Shown here: positions 19,022-28,348 of the stretch, one piece after another
Layout: each line of letters starts with the position of its first letter
Numbering within the stretch: the stretch's first letter is position 1
Assembly (NCBI GenBank): GCA_016721435.1
Contig: JADKIC010000013.1
Location: 23,854-87,853 of the forward strand
Source: Bacteroidota bacterium
GTDB lineage: Bacteria > Bacteroidota > Bacteroidia > AKYH767-A > OLB10
Direction: 5' to 3'
DNA: 64,000 nt
Notes under the pieces: generated by a model
Seen by the model: the letters and a program-made list of their open reading frames with translations, nothing else
The model's database searches: none
What the model was told of the DNA's origin: nothing
Program-made: the position numbers and the translations under genes

Positions 19022-19053
19022 AAAAAAACCACCCTTTTGGGGTGGTTTTTTTA
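19022..19053 (+). terminator. Rho-independent terminator of the small lipoprotein gene
   Basis: Stem ACCACCC (19028-19034) / GGGTGGT (19040-19046) with loop TTTTG, flanked by A7 on the left and T7 on the right. It begins 18 bases after the stop codon. Confidence 0.9.
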
Positions 19054-19413
19054 TTTTCATTCATTTCATCATCTCCTTTAACAGCCCTATTTTCATTGGA
19101 GCCCTCACTATAAAGAAGAGCCCCTGATCCTATGACAAATCAGAGGCTCTTTGAACCACTTCACTATATATTTATTCATCGCCTGATTTCGGAAACAGGA
19201 GGTGTTGGTAGGTGGCTAGCCCATCTTGAATAGCAATTTCACTTTCTGTAAAGGATCCAATAACATCGCTCTCAAGAATGGTACTATATGCTATTATTTA
19301 CATTTGATGATGCAATATACAACATCAATTATATAATTCCTATAGATTTTATAGACTTTAAATACTGAAAAAACCTGAACAAGCGTATGATGCTGGTGTT
19401 CAGGCATGTAATT
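19054..19413. other. Gene-free gap with one hairpin
   Basis: No supported gene. A stem-loop at 19116-19151 (AAGAGCC...CTGAT / ATCAG...GGCTCTT) lies 3' of both converging genes and may be a weak terminator. The minus strand at about 19172-19300 is open for about 41 codons without a start codon; it may be a relic but is too short to name. Confidence 0.5.
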
Positions 19414-20520
19414 TTAAGAAGGAGTAGATTCTCCGGCGGTACCGGCCGGCACTTTCAATTCATCATTCTCTTTTAAGCCCTCCAGAATTTCAATATTGAT
19501 CCCATCCGATATACCGGTTTTAAGTACTTGCTTCTTATATTCTGTTGGGGATACTTTCACTTCTACAAAGGTAGTGTCCCCGGAAAACTGAAGTACATTT
19601 TCAGGAACTCCCAATACTTTATCTCTGCGGTCAAGAATAATGTCCGCATTGGCGCTATACCCGGAACGTAAAAAGTAGGCGGTATCTAATTTTACAGCTG
19701 CTCTGATTTGAAACTGAATGGCACCATTTTCAGCCACTCCCTTCGGTGCTATATATTCCAACGCTGCGTTGAACTTGTAATTTTCAATGGCACCAATGGT
19801 CAGAATCAGATCCATGCCCTGACGAATCTTTCCTACTTCCGATTCGTCTACTTTTCCTTCAAATATCATTTCACCCATATCTGCAACAGTAGCAACGGTA
19901 GTTCCTTCGTTGAATGTATTCGATTCAATGACCGAAAAACCTTCCTTTACCGGTACATCCAGTACCATTCCACTGATGGTAGAACGTATCAACGTATTGG
20001 TCACTTTCCCGCTACTCTTTGCCACACCTTCCTTGATCAGGTCGAGGTTGTCCTGTGCGGTGGTCAACTCTTCTCTGGCCTGACGCAAACGGATTTCATA
20101 CTGTTGAAATTCGGCCGGACTTATAATTTTATCCTTAAACAAACTCGAATACCGATCGAAATCAATCTGTGCCTGATCCATTGAAATTTTAGAACGGTTC
20201 ACACGGCTTTCGGCTTCATTCAGGTTCACCATATTAGGAATAATCCGGACCTTGGCAATCACATCGCCTTTGCGGATCATCTTACCGGCAACAATATAAA
20301 TCTCGTCCACAATTCCCGAGACCTGCGGTTTAATGAACACCTCACGGCGAGGGATAACCGAACCTGTCGCTACGGTTTTGCGGATGATGGTCATGGTTGC
20401 CGCCTTTTCTGTTTTATATTCCACAGGAGGTTTCTCTGATTTGGCATAGAGAAAGTACAATGTCCAGACGAACGTTCCGATCAACAGAACAACTCCAAGT
20501 ATTTTAATAATTCGTTTCAT
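19414..20520 (-). CDS. MacA-like periplasmic adaptor (HlyD family) of an ABC efflux system
   Basis: 368-residue membrane-fusion protein. N-terminal anchor (IIKILGVVLLIGTFVWTLYFLY, residues 4-25), first lipoyl half (VFIKPQVSGIVDEIYIVAGKMI), alpha-hairpin about 90-170 (LFKDKIISPAEFQQYE), second lipoyl half (IRSTISGMVLDVPVKEGF), then the beta-barrel and membrane-proximal domains. It lies 28 bases downstream of an intact MacB-like permease in a run ATPase - permease - permease - adaptor on one strand, which identifies it as the adaptor of that set. The TolC partner may be the gene at 15337-16773. Substrates of such Bacteroidota MacAB-like systems are mostly unknown (peptides, lipids or macrolides are possible). 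Intact. Confidence 0.88.
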   Translation of the reverse strand: MKRIIKILGVVLLIGTFVWTLYFLYAKSEKPPVEYKTEKAATMTIIRKTVATGSVIPRREVFIKPQVSGIVDEIYIVAGKMIRKGDVIAKVRIIPNMVNLNEAESRVNRSKISMDQAQIDFDRYSSLFKDKIISPAEFQQYEIRLRQAREELTTAQDNLDLIKEGVAKSSGKVTNTLIRSTISGMVLDVPVKEGFSVIESNTFNEGTTVATVADMGEMIFEGKVDESEVGKIRQGMDLILTIGAIENYKFNAALEYIAPKGVAENGAIQFQIRAAVKLDTAYFLRSGYSANADIILDRRDKVLGVPENVLQFSGDTTFVEVKVSPTEYKKQVLKTGISDGINIEILEGLKENDELKVPAGTAGESTPS

Positions 20521-20548
20521 ATGATATTTTACTATTCAACTTAATAAA

Positions 20549-21805
20549 TCAATTGTCGTAACGCAATGCTTCAACCGGTGGAATTTTAACCGCTTTACGC
20601 GCGGGAATGAGTCCGGCAAGTGCACCGGCAACTATTAGTATAGTCAATGCCGTTAGTGCCGCGTTCAGGTCGATGGTAGGATTACTGAACATTCCGCCCT
20701 CGCCTTCCGGAATAGCAGCTGCAACTCCTTCCATTAAAGCGACTGATAAGACAAGTCCTATGTAACCTGCAATGGTGGTGAGGAAGACGGACTCAATGAT
20801 CAATTGTCTCACAATATGCGATGGAGGAGCCCCAATCGCTCTGCGGATTCCAATTTCCTTGGTTCTTTCCTTGACGACAATCAACATGATATTACTTACG
20901 CCGATGATGCCTGCCGGCAAAGTCCCGATACCAACAATCCAAACCAATCCGCTGATACCGGAAAATAATCCGTTGAGTTTATTGAACTCCTTTTCCATAT
21001 TCCAGTGACCGATGGCAATAGGATCATTAGGTGCAATCTTATGCCTCTCACGCAGTACAGCCAGCACTTTATCTTCTGCTTCAGAAGCAGGTACATTGTT
21101 TGCCGACATGACCGCATACCAGCCTACCACATCTCCATAATTGAAAGCCTGCTGAAAGGTACTGAAAGGAATATACACCGTTTCACCTTGTTCTTTTCCA
21201 CGTTCACCGGAGGAAGCAGGTTGAGTAATACCGATCACTTTAAAATAAACACCGTTGATACGAATATACTCACCAATCGGATTTGCGACACCTTCAAATA
21301 AAACATCCTGCACCCGCTTTCCAATCACTGCTACTTTCCTCTTCTCTGTAATATCGTTTTGATTTAAAAAACGACCGTCCTTTAATTTTGTCTCTTCAAT
21401 GCGGGTCAGTTCCGGATACACCCCAGATACGCCAAAGCCCCCACTCTTCATGTTATAAACTACATTGTTGGTTCCCTGATAATTTCCCAATTGATTCATC
21501 GGTGCTACCACCGCCAATTCCGGAATCTTCTTTAAGGCCTTTGTGTCTTCATTGTTAAAATTGAAATTCCTTCCCGGCTTCATTCCTTTATAGGGCTTTG
21601 AGGTCTTTTGTGCCCAGCAGAAAAAACTATTCGTTGCCGTTCCTGAAAAATCCGACAATATTCCATTGCTCAGTCCATTCCCTGAACCGATCATTACCAC
21701 CAACATAAATATACCCCAAAACACCCCGAAACAGGTGAGGAAGGTGCGCAATTTATTCTTACGGATAGTGGCGAAGATTTCTTGCCAGGAGTCGGAGTCA
21801 AACAT
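20549..21805 (-). CDS. MacB/FtsX-family ABC transporter permease
   Basis: 418 residues with the MacB topology: TM1 near residues 20-42 (CFGVFWGIFMLVVMIGSGNG), a large periplasmic MacB_PCD domain (about 45-270), then three C-terminal helices (LVWIVGIGTLPAGIIGVSNI; TTIAGYIGLVLSVALMEG; ALTALTILIVAGALAGLIP). The family segment VKERTKEIGIRRAIGAPP is present, as is the C-terminal IPARKAVKIPPVEALR. The ATPase is encoded separately (23664-24326). It is a paralogue of the broken permease at 22276-23511; the two may form a heterodimer. It ends 28 bases before the adaptor gene. Confidence 0.9.
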   Translation of the reverse strand: MFDSDSWQEIFATIRKNKLRTFLTCFGVFWGIFMLVVMIGSGNGLSNGILSDFSGTATNSFFCWAQKTSKPYKGMKPGRNFNFNNEDTKALKKIPELAVVAPMNQLGNYQGTNNVVYNMKSGGFGVSGVYPELTRIEETKLKDGRFLNQNDITEKRKVAVIGKRVQDVLFEGVANPIGEYIRINGVYFKVIGITQPASSGERGKEQGETVYIPFSTFQQAFNYGDVVGWYAVMSANNVPASEAEDKVLAVLRERHKIAPNDPIAIGHWNMEKEFNKLNGLFSGISGLVWIVGIGTLPAGIIGVSNIMLIVVKERTKEIGIRRAIGAPPSHIVRQLIIESVFLTTIAGYIGLVLSVALMEGVAAAIPEGEGGMFSNPTIDLNAALTALTILIVAGALAGLIPARKAVKIPPVEALRYDN

Positions 21806-21812
21806 GTTTAAT

Positions 21813-22085
21813 TTGAAGATGGGTTAATTTGAAGATTTGAAGATGGGTTTATTTGAAGATGATTTAATTTGAAGATTTGAGGGGGTTTTTGTGGAGGGGT
21901 GAAGATTTGAAGATGGGTTAATTTGAAGATGATTTAATTTGAAGATTTGAAGATGGGTTAATTTGAAGATTTGAAGATGGGGTGATTTGAAGATTTGAAG
22001 ATGGGTTAATTTGATCGCGAAGCCTCGAGATGGGTTAATTTGAAGATTTGAAGATGGCTTAGTTGAAGATGGCTTATTTGAGTAA
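21813..22085. repeat. Low-complexity tandem repeat of GAAGATTTGAAGATGGGTTAA
   Basis: About 270 bases made of GAAGATTTGAAGATGG and GGTTAATTTGAAGATG words, inside the 470-base gap between the two permease genes. The rest of the gap (22086-22275) contains no gene; it has a TCGCGAAGCCTCGAGA segment near 22017 similar to one at 2980, and TTTTCAAATT words near 22240-22275. Similar words recur at about 23560-23665, 58480-58530 and 58730-58820. Confidence 0.75.
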
Positions 22086-22275
22086 GAGTTGATCTAGCTT
22101 GGCGAAATACACGTTTATCGTAATCTTGGCTTGGAATCGAGAGCAACGTTTGCAACTGCAAGCAGTGTCGCTTTGCTTAGTAAAAGATGGGCATCTCCTA
22201 GCTAGGTAAACAAATATGTCGGTCATATCGGTCATTTTCAAATTAACACATTTTCAAATTTTCAAATTAATCAAA

Positions 22276-23511
22276 TTATTCGTCGCGTAAGGCTTCTATC
22301 GGTTCAATTCTTGCGGCGCGGAGTGCAGGGATGAGTCCGGCGAAGGCCCCGGCTACGATAAGTAATACGACAGCAGAGACGGCAACGCCCAGGTCTACTT
22401 CAGGATTGACGAAGAATTCGCTGGGAGGCATGAACTTACGAGCCAGTTCCAACAGTCCAACTCCGGCCATGAGTCCGATGTATCCGGCCACTGCAGTGAT
22501 CAATACACTTTCCTGAATGATCATTGAAATAATGGAAGAGGGTGCCGCACCGATGGCTTTCCTCACTCCTATTTCCTTGGTTCTTTCTTTCACCGCGATC
22601 ATCATAATATTACTAACGCCTACTATACCCGCAATCAGCGTTCCGATACCAATTACCCAGATGAACAAGCGGATATTTCCGAGCATCGCCATCACCCGTA
22701 TGTATTCCACGGTATTGTTCCAGACATTGACGGCTTCTTCGTCTTCCGGATCAAAATTGTATTTATGTGCGAGCATTTTTTTAATATCGGCGGCCATCTT
22801 ATCGCTTTCTTCAATACCCGCGGTACCGGTACTCAGCCAGATCACGCTCAACTTATCTTGTCCGTTAAAAGCACGCTGAGCAGTACTAACGGGAATGTAT
22901 ATCCGCTCATTATCTCCACGCCCCGGATCCGTAAATGTGCCGATCACTTTGAAAGGAATACCATCTACATTCACATAACTGCCAACCGGATCGGCTTTAC
23001 CGAAAAGGGCATCCTGCACGGGCAATCCCATGGCACATACTTTTCTGTAACCGGTGATATCATTGTTATTGATGAATCTTCCCTTCACCATCGTGCAATT
23101 CTCCAGATAATCATGATCCGGCATACAGGAACGCACTGTGAAAGCACCATTTTTCTCCTTATAGCTAAGTGTGCGGATATTCCGTCCGTCGTCGTAGGAA
23201 GCGGTTATTTCATCTTTAGATGCTTTTTTGTCTGCTGATCAATGAATAATCCTCATTTCGCAATTGAATTTCGCGTCGGGTTGAAAACCATTAAAGGCTT
23301 TACTGGTAGTCCCGCCATTGACCCAGATCGAATTCACTGCATCCGACTGAAAGCCCCTTTTGTGCTCCGTTTACGCAACCCCTTGTCCGGAACCCAGCAA
23401 AATAATCAGCATAAAAATACCCCAGGCCACACTAAAAGCCGTGAGAAAAGTCCTCAACCGGTTCGCGCGGATCGTAGATAAAATTTCAGACCAGACTTCT
23501 TTGTTAAACAT
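22276..23511 (-). CDS. MacB/FtsX-family ABC permease, N-terminal third scrambled by indels
   Basis: The ATG at 23511 begins MFNKEVWSEILSTIRANRLR and the first transmembrane helix (AWGIFMLIILLGSGQG). Between about 23225 and 23380 the reading frame shifts several times: GGGG, a second GGGG, an AAA run and a dinucleotide all need correction to read through QSDAVNSIWVNGGTTSKAFNG and SADKKASKDEITASYDDG. From 23136 to 22276 the frame is open (MPDHDYLENCTMVKGRF..., then the C-terminal helices and VKERTKEIGVRKAIGAAPSS). Expected length is about 412 residues. Several indels within 160 bases could mean poor consensus or real decay; the perfectly kept remainder favours the former. It sits between the ATPase gene and a second MacB-like permease. 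Confidence 0.8.
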
Positions 23512-23663
23512 TTATGATATAGAGATATAAGAGATACAATAGATATACTAGTTGATATACAATTAACACTTTTCAAATAATCATCAATTCATTCCTCAAG
23601 ATCGGGCTCAACTGCTCCTCCCACATTAACACATTTAAATTATTACATCTTCAAATTTTCAAA

Positions 23664-24326
23664 TCATTGCAAGATGAGACCATCTTTAATTCGAATCGTG
23701 CGTTGCGTTTTTGCCGCCACATCCGCTTCGTGCGTCACGATGATAACGGTAACGCCTGACTGATGCACTTCGGTGAGTAATTGCATCACTTCTTCCGTAG
23801 TTTGAGAATCGAGAGCGCCGGTAGGTTCATCAGCAAGGATGACTTTTGGTTTGGTGATGAGGGCACGGGCGATGGCGACGCGTTGTTTCTGACCGCCGGA
23901 GAGCTCGTTGGGTCCGTGGTTGGCCCAATCTTTTAAGCCTACGCGATCGAGGTATTCCATCGCTATTTTATTGCGCTCTTTACGTTTGACATTTTGATAA
24001 TAGAGGGGCAGGGCCACATTCTCCATGGCATTTTTGAAGCTCAGGAGATTGAACGACTGAAAAACAAAACCAATGAGTCGGTTCCGGAATTGAGCCGCCC
24101 TGGCCGGGTTCAGGTCTTTGATAAGGGTATCATTGAGGGTATAGCTGCCGGTATCGTAATTATCCAGAATTCCCAGGATATTGAGCAGCGTAGATTTCCC
24201 CGAACCGGAGGAACCCATGATGGAAACCATCTCCCCCGGGTGAATATCGAGATCGATGCCTTTCAGGACATGCAAGCTCCCGGCACCCATAGGATAAGAT
24301 TTATTGACCTGTTTCAGTTTGATCAT
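23664..24326 (-). CDS. ABC transporter ATP-binding protein (LolD/MacB type)
   Basis: 220-residue nucleotide-binding subunit. Starts at the ATG at 24326 (MIKLKQVNKSYPMGAG); a longer frame to 24422 would run through the promoter. Walker A GSSGSGKST, Q-loop FVFQSFNLL, signature LSGGQKQRVAIARAL, Walker B VILADEPTGALDS and switch His in VTHEAD are all present. It energises the two MacB/FtsX-type permeases downstream, which lack their own ATPase domain. First gene of the run ATPase - permease - permease - adaptor. Intact. Confidence 0.92.
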   Translation of the reverse strand: MIKLKQVNKSYPMGAGSLHVLKGIDLDIHPGEMVSIMGSSGSGKSTLLNILGILDNYDTGSYTLNDTLIKDLNPARAAQFRNRLIGFVFQSFNLLSFKNAMENVALPLYYQNVKRKERNKIAMEYLDRVGLKDWANHGPNELSGGQKQRVAIARALITKPKVILADEPTGALDSQTTEEVMQLLTEVHQSGVTVIIVTHEADVAAKTQRTIRIKDGLILQ

Positions 24327-24331
24327 TATAA

Positions 24332-24339
24332 CAAAGTTA
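24332..24339 (-). promoter_or_regulatory. Candidate -7 promoter element of the ABC efflux operon
   Basis: Minus strand TAACTTTG, matching TAnnTTTG, 5 bases before the ATG at 24326. Confidence 0.45.
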
Positions 24340-24422
24340 GCAGGAAGTTTGGAAATAAGGCGAGCCCTTCGACAAAGTGCAGTTCCCTGCTGACGAAACG
24401 TAGATAATGGGAGATAAGGCAA

Positions 24423-24468
24423 CGACCTATAGTAATGACAGGTCGCGACCTGTCATTACTATAGGTCG
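24423..24468. repeat. Perfect 46-bp palindrome (GACAGGTCGC family)
   Basis: Centre at GGTCG|CGACC (24445/24446). Every base pairs out to CGACCTATAG...CTATAGGTCG. It can extrude as a 23-bp hairpin on either strand. It lies between the 3' end of metH and the ABC operon promoter. Confidence 0.9.
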
Positions 24469-24485
24469 ATATGTGGATGCCTTTA

Positions 24486-24545
24486 TAGTGACAGGTCGCT
24501 TGTAGTGACAGGTCGCGACCTGTCACTACAAGCGACCTGTCACTA
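24486..24545. repeat. Perfect 60-bp palindrome plus one extra half-unit (GACAGGTCGC family)
   Basis: Centre at 24515/24516. Arms of 30 bases carry two GTGACAGGTCGC units each; a further inverse unit GCGACCTGTCACTACA follows at about 24549-24564, just before the metH stop (24569). The unit is the same as in the 46-bp palindrome and in the tandem array at 57330-57494. Confidence 0.9.
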
Positions 24546-24568
24546 CAAGCGACCTGTCACTACAACCA

Positions 24569-27500
24569 TCACACTACCACCGGCTCGTAACCCAACACCG
24601 GTCCCAGCCAGCGCTCGGTATCATCTACCGACATACCTTTTCGCTTGGCATAATCTTCTACCTGATCACGTTGGATTTTTCCGAGACCGAAATAATGAGA
24701 AGCAGGATGCGATAAATACAATCCACTCACGGCGGCCGTTGGTAGCATGGCTAAACTTTCAGTGAGCGTGATGCCCGCTTTGGTATCCGCATCGAGTAAA
24801 TTCCAAATGGTTAATTTTTCGGTATGATCCGGTTGTGCGGGGTAGCCCGGAGCGGGACGAATTCCATCGTATTCTTCCTTGATCAAATCATCATTACTCA
24901 GCGTTTCATCTGAAGCGTAACCCCAAAATTCCTTACGTACCCGCTGATGCAATCGCTCTGCAAATGCTTCTGCCAGACGATCAGCGAGTGCTTTGAGCAG
25001 GATAGCGTTGTAGTCGTCGTGATTGGCTTCAAAGCGTGCTACGTGTTCATCAATGCCGATACCTGTAGTAACCGCAAATGTGCCGATGTAATCTTTAACT
25101 CCTGCTGATTTTGGTGCGATGAAATCTGAGAGAGCAATGTTCGCTTGTCCTTCCGGTTTTTTCGTTTGTTGGCGAAGCGTATGGAAGGTCGCACGCACTT
25201 TTTTGCGCGTGTCATCTTCATACACCAGAATATCATCACCAACAGCATTGGCCGGAAAAATTCCGATGACTCCATTGGCCTGTAACCATTTTTCATCAAT
25301 GATTTTTTTCAACATCTCCTGCGCATCATCAAAAAGTTTTTTCGCCTCAACTCCTCTTTCCGGATCCTTTAAAATTTTCGGATACGACCCTTTCATCTCC
25401 CAGGAATGGAAAAAAGGTGTCCAGTCAATGTAGGGAACTAATTCAGCGAGGGGATAATTCTCCACTACCGTTACGCCGGGTTGAGCAGGCGCTTTTGTAT
25501 TAACCGCTGTCCAGTCAGAATGCCAGGCATTCGCGCGGGCTTCATTGACGGAGATAAATTTATTCGCGGCTTGTGCACCGGCATGTTGTTTCCGCAACCG
25601 ATCGTATTCTTCATTGGTACGGTCGGTGATTTCCTGTTTCTGTTCTTTCGAGAGCAATGCACTTGCCACCGGAACAGAACGGGAGGCATCGTTTACATGC
25701 ACCACAGGATGCGAATAATGCGGCGCAATTTTTACAGCAGTATGTACTTTAGATGTTGTTGCTCCACCAATCAGCAACGGAATATCAAATTTCCGGCGTT
25801 CCATTTCTTTCGCCACGTGCACCATTTCATCCAATGATGGCGTGATGAGTCCGCTGAGTCCGATGATATCCGCCTGATGTTCGATGGCCGCATCCAGAAT
25901 TTTATCCGCGGGCACCATCACACCCAAATCCACCACATCATAATTATTACAAGCGAGAACAACACCCACAATATTTTTTCCGATATCGTGCACGTCGCCT
26001 TTCACGGTGGCCATGAGAATTTTCCCTTTCTTGCTCGCTCCTTCTGTCTTTTCGGCTTCGAGGTAAGGGAGGAGATAAGCCACTGCTTTCTTCATCACTC
26101 TTGCACTCTTCACTACCTGCGGTAAAAACATTTTTCCGGCTCCGAACAAATCACCCACTACATTCATTCCATCCATCAGGGGACCTTCAATCAGATGCAA
26201 TGCTTTTGAATAATTCTTTCTTGCCTCTTCTACATCCACTTCGATATACTCCACCACACCTTTCACGAGGGCATGTGTGAGTCGTGCTTCTACCGTTCCT
26301 TCCCTCCAGGCTTCATCGCGCTCTTGCTTTTTACCGGCACCCTTTATTTGTTCTGCATAAGTGATCAAACGTTCTGTCGCATCATCACGTCGGTCGAGGA
26401 GAACATCTTCTACCATCTCCAGCAGATCCTTGGGAATCTCATCGTACACCTGCAGTTGACCCGGGTTCACGATGCCCATATCCATCCCCGCTTTGATCGC
26501 ATGATAGAGGAATGCGGCATGAATCGCTTCACGCACATGATCATTCCCTCTGAAGGAGAAAGATACATTACTTACTCCTCCACGCACTTTGGCATAAGGA
26601 AGGTTCTTTTTAATCCATGCTGTAGCTTCAATGAAATCCAGGGCGTTGCGACGGTGTTCATCCATGCCGGTAGCGACCGGGAAAATGTTTGGATCGAAGA
26701 TGATATCCTGAGGAGGAAAATTAATTTTTTCAGTGAGGAGTTTATACGCTCTTGCACAAATGTCGATGCGTCGCTGATAGGTATCCGCTTGTCCGTCTTC
26801 ATCAAAAGCCATGACAATCACAGCGGCTCCGTATTTGCGGATGATATTCGCCTGTCGTAAAAATTCTGCTTCTCCTTCTTTCATGGAGATGGAGTTCACG
26901 ATACTTTTTCCCTGCGTGCATTTTAGTCCGGCCTCAATCACGAAGAACTTCGAAGAATCAATCATGATGGGCAATTTGGAGATATCTGGTTCGGAAGCGA
27001 TCAGATGAAGAAACTTCACCATGGCCGCTTGCGAGTCGAGCATACCTTCGTCCATATTGATGTCGATGGCTTGTGCACCACCTTCTACCTGATCGCGGGC
27101 GATGGCGAGGGCGTCTTCGTATTTTTCATCAATGATGAGTTTTGCAAATTTACGGCTACCCGTCACGTTAGTACGCTCGCCTACATTCATAAAATTACTT
27201 TCCGGGCGCAGTGTGACAGCTTCAAGACCGCTGAGGTGCATGAGGTGATCACGCGCAGGTACTTTTCGTGGTGGACATTGTTTTGCGAGAACAGCAATCT
27301 CACGGATATGATCTGGAGTAGTACCGCAGCATCCGCCAACAATGTTGAGGAAACCACTGGTGAGAAAATCTTTTATCTGATGGCCCATATGATGCGGGGT
27401 CTCGTCGTATTCACCAAACTGGTTGGGGAGTCCGGCGTTGGGGTAGGCGCTGATGTAGAAAGGAGCTTTCTCACTGAGTTCTTCAAGATAGGGCCGCATT

Positions 27501-28270
27501 TCCTTTGCTCCGAGAGCGCAGTTCAATCCAACGCTGAGCAGGTCAACATGGGAGATGGAATTCAGAAAAGCTTCTACCGTTTGTCCGCTGAGGGTACGAC
27601 CACTGGCATCGGTAATCGTACCGGAAACCATCACAGGAATCCGGAGATCTCTTTCTTCGAGAATCGTCTGAATCGCATAGAGTGCTGCCTTCGCATTCAA
27701 GGTATCAAAAACAGTTTCGATCAATAACAGATCCGCACCTCCGTCAAGAAGTCCGTTGATCTGTTCTGAATAAGCCTCTACCAGATCATCAAAAGAAACC
27801 GCTCTGAAACCGGGATCATTGACATCCGGACTGAGTGATGCCGTGCGGTTGGTAGGCCCCAGTGCACCAGCAACAAACTTCGGACCTCCGTTGGGGTTAG
27901 TCACCATCCATTCCTGCACTGCTTGTTTCGCCAGTTTCGCTGATTCGAAGTTCAACTCATAGGAGAGTGACTCCATTTTATAATCGGCCAATGAGATCTT
28001 CTGTGCATTGAAGGTATTGGTCTCAATGATATCAGCACCTGCTTCCAGATAGGCTTTGTGTATATCACAAATAATTTTCGGTTGGGTCAAACTCAGCAGA
28101 TCATTGTTACCCTTCAGATCATGCGGAAAATCGGCAAAGCGCTTGCCGCGATAATCCTTTTCTTCCAGCAGGTAACGCTGAATCATAGTTCCCATGGCAC
28201 CATCGATCACAAGGATGCGGCGCTCTAATTGTTGACGAATCGGGTGTACAGCCATAATTTTTGCGGGCAT
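24569..28270 (-). CDS. metH: Cobalamin-dependent methionine synthase
   Basis: Transfers a methyl group from 5-methyltetrahydrofolate via cobalamin to homocysteine. The 1233-residue chain has all four modules. The homocysteine domain (about 1-330) has zinc-ligand cysteines in SVGLNCALGA and GGCCGTTP. The pterin domain (about 355-620) contains NVGERTNVTGSRKF. The cap and B12 domain (about 650-880) has the cobalamin-ligand motif DVHDIGKNIVGVVL. The C-terminal AdoMet reactivation domain contains RPAPGYPAQPDH. Full length and intact, which is notable in a window full of frameshifts. It is single and preceded by a SAM-I riboswitch and a terminator, so high S-adenosylmethionine should shut it off. 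The start could also be the ATG five codons later (MAVHPIRQQL). Confidence 0.97.
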   Translation of the reverse strand: MPAKIMAVHPIRQQLERRILVIDGAMGTMIQRYLLEEKDYRGKRFADFPHDLKGNNDLLSLTQPKIICDIHKAYLEAGADIIETNTFNAQKISLADYKMESLSYELNFESAKLAKQAVQEWMVTNPNGGPKFVAGALGPTNRTASLSPDVNDPGFRAVSFDDLVEAYSEQINGLLDGGADLLLIETVFDTLNAKAALYAIQTILEERDLRIPVMVSGTITDASGRTLSGQTVEAFLNSISHVDLLSVGLNCALGAKEMRPYLEELSEKAPFYISAYPNAGLPNQFGEYDETPHHMGHQIKDFLTSGFLNIVGGCCGTTPDHIREIAVLAKQCPPRKVPARDHLMHLSGLEAVTLRPESNFMNVGERTNVTGSRKFAKLIIDEKYEDALAIARDQVEGGAQAIDINMDEGMLDSQAAMVKFLHLIASEPDISKLPIMIDSSKFFVIEAGLKCTQGKSIVNSISMKEGEAEFLRQANIIRKYGAAVIVMAFDEDGQADTYQRRIDICARAYKLLTEKINFPPQDIIFDPNIFPVATGMDEHRRNALDFIEATAWIKKNLPYAKVRGGVSNVSFSFRGNDHVREAIHAAFLYHAIKAGMDMGIVNPGQLQVYDEIPKDLLEMVEDVLLDRRDDATERLITYAEQIKGAGKKQERDEAWREGTVEARLTHALVKGVVEYIEVDVEEARKNYSKALHLIEGPLMDGMNVVGDLFGAGKMFLPQVVKSARVMKKAVAYLLPYLEAEKTEGASKKGKILMATVKGDVHDIGKNIVGVVLACNNYDVVDLGVMVPADKILDAAIEHQADIIGLSGLITPSLDEMVHVAKEMERRKFDIPLLIGGATTSKVHTAVKIAPHYSHPVVHVNDASRSVPVASALLSKEQKQEITDRTNEEYDRLRKQHAGAQAANKFISVNEARANAWHSDWTAVNTKAPAQPGVTVVENYPLAELVPYIDWTPFFHSWEMKGSYPKILKDPERGVEAKKLFDDAQEMLKKIIDEKWLQANGVIGIFPANAVGDDILVYEDDTRKKVRATFHTLRQQTKKPEGQANIALSDFIAPKSAGVKDYIGTFAVTTGIGIDEHVARFEANHDDYNAILLKALADRLAEAFAERLHQRVRKEFWGYASDETLSNDDLIKEEYDGIRPAPGYPAQPDHTEKLTIWNLLDADTKAGITLTESLAMLPTAAVSGLYLSHPASHYFGLGKIQRDQVEDYAKRKGMSVDDTERWLGPVLGYEPVVV

Positions 28271-28280
28271 GCCGGAAATG

Positions 28281-28313
28281 AAAAAATCCCCTCCGGCTGC
28301 CAGAAGAGATTTT
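28281..28313 (-). terminator. Intrinsic terminator in the metH leader (riboswitch expression platform)
   Basis: Minus strand: AAAATCTCTTCTGG, loop CAG, CCGGAGGGGATTTTTT. A continuous stem of about 14 pairs (some G-U) ends in T6. It ends 10 bases before the metH ATG and begins about 35 bases after the riboswitch P1 helix, the usual place for SAM-controlled attenuation. Confidence 0.85.
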
Positions 28314-28348
28314 ACGTGTTTTTACTGTTTAGGTTCAGATCTTCCGGA

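Noticed and set aside
19172..19310. Small gene on the minus strand (about 41 codons ending FPKSGDE)
   Set aside because: No start codon, no recognisable family, and an upstream in-frame stop directly precedes the open stretch. At most a relic.
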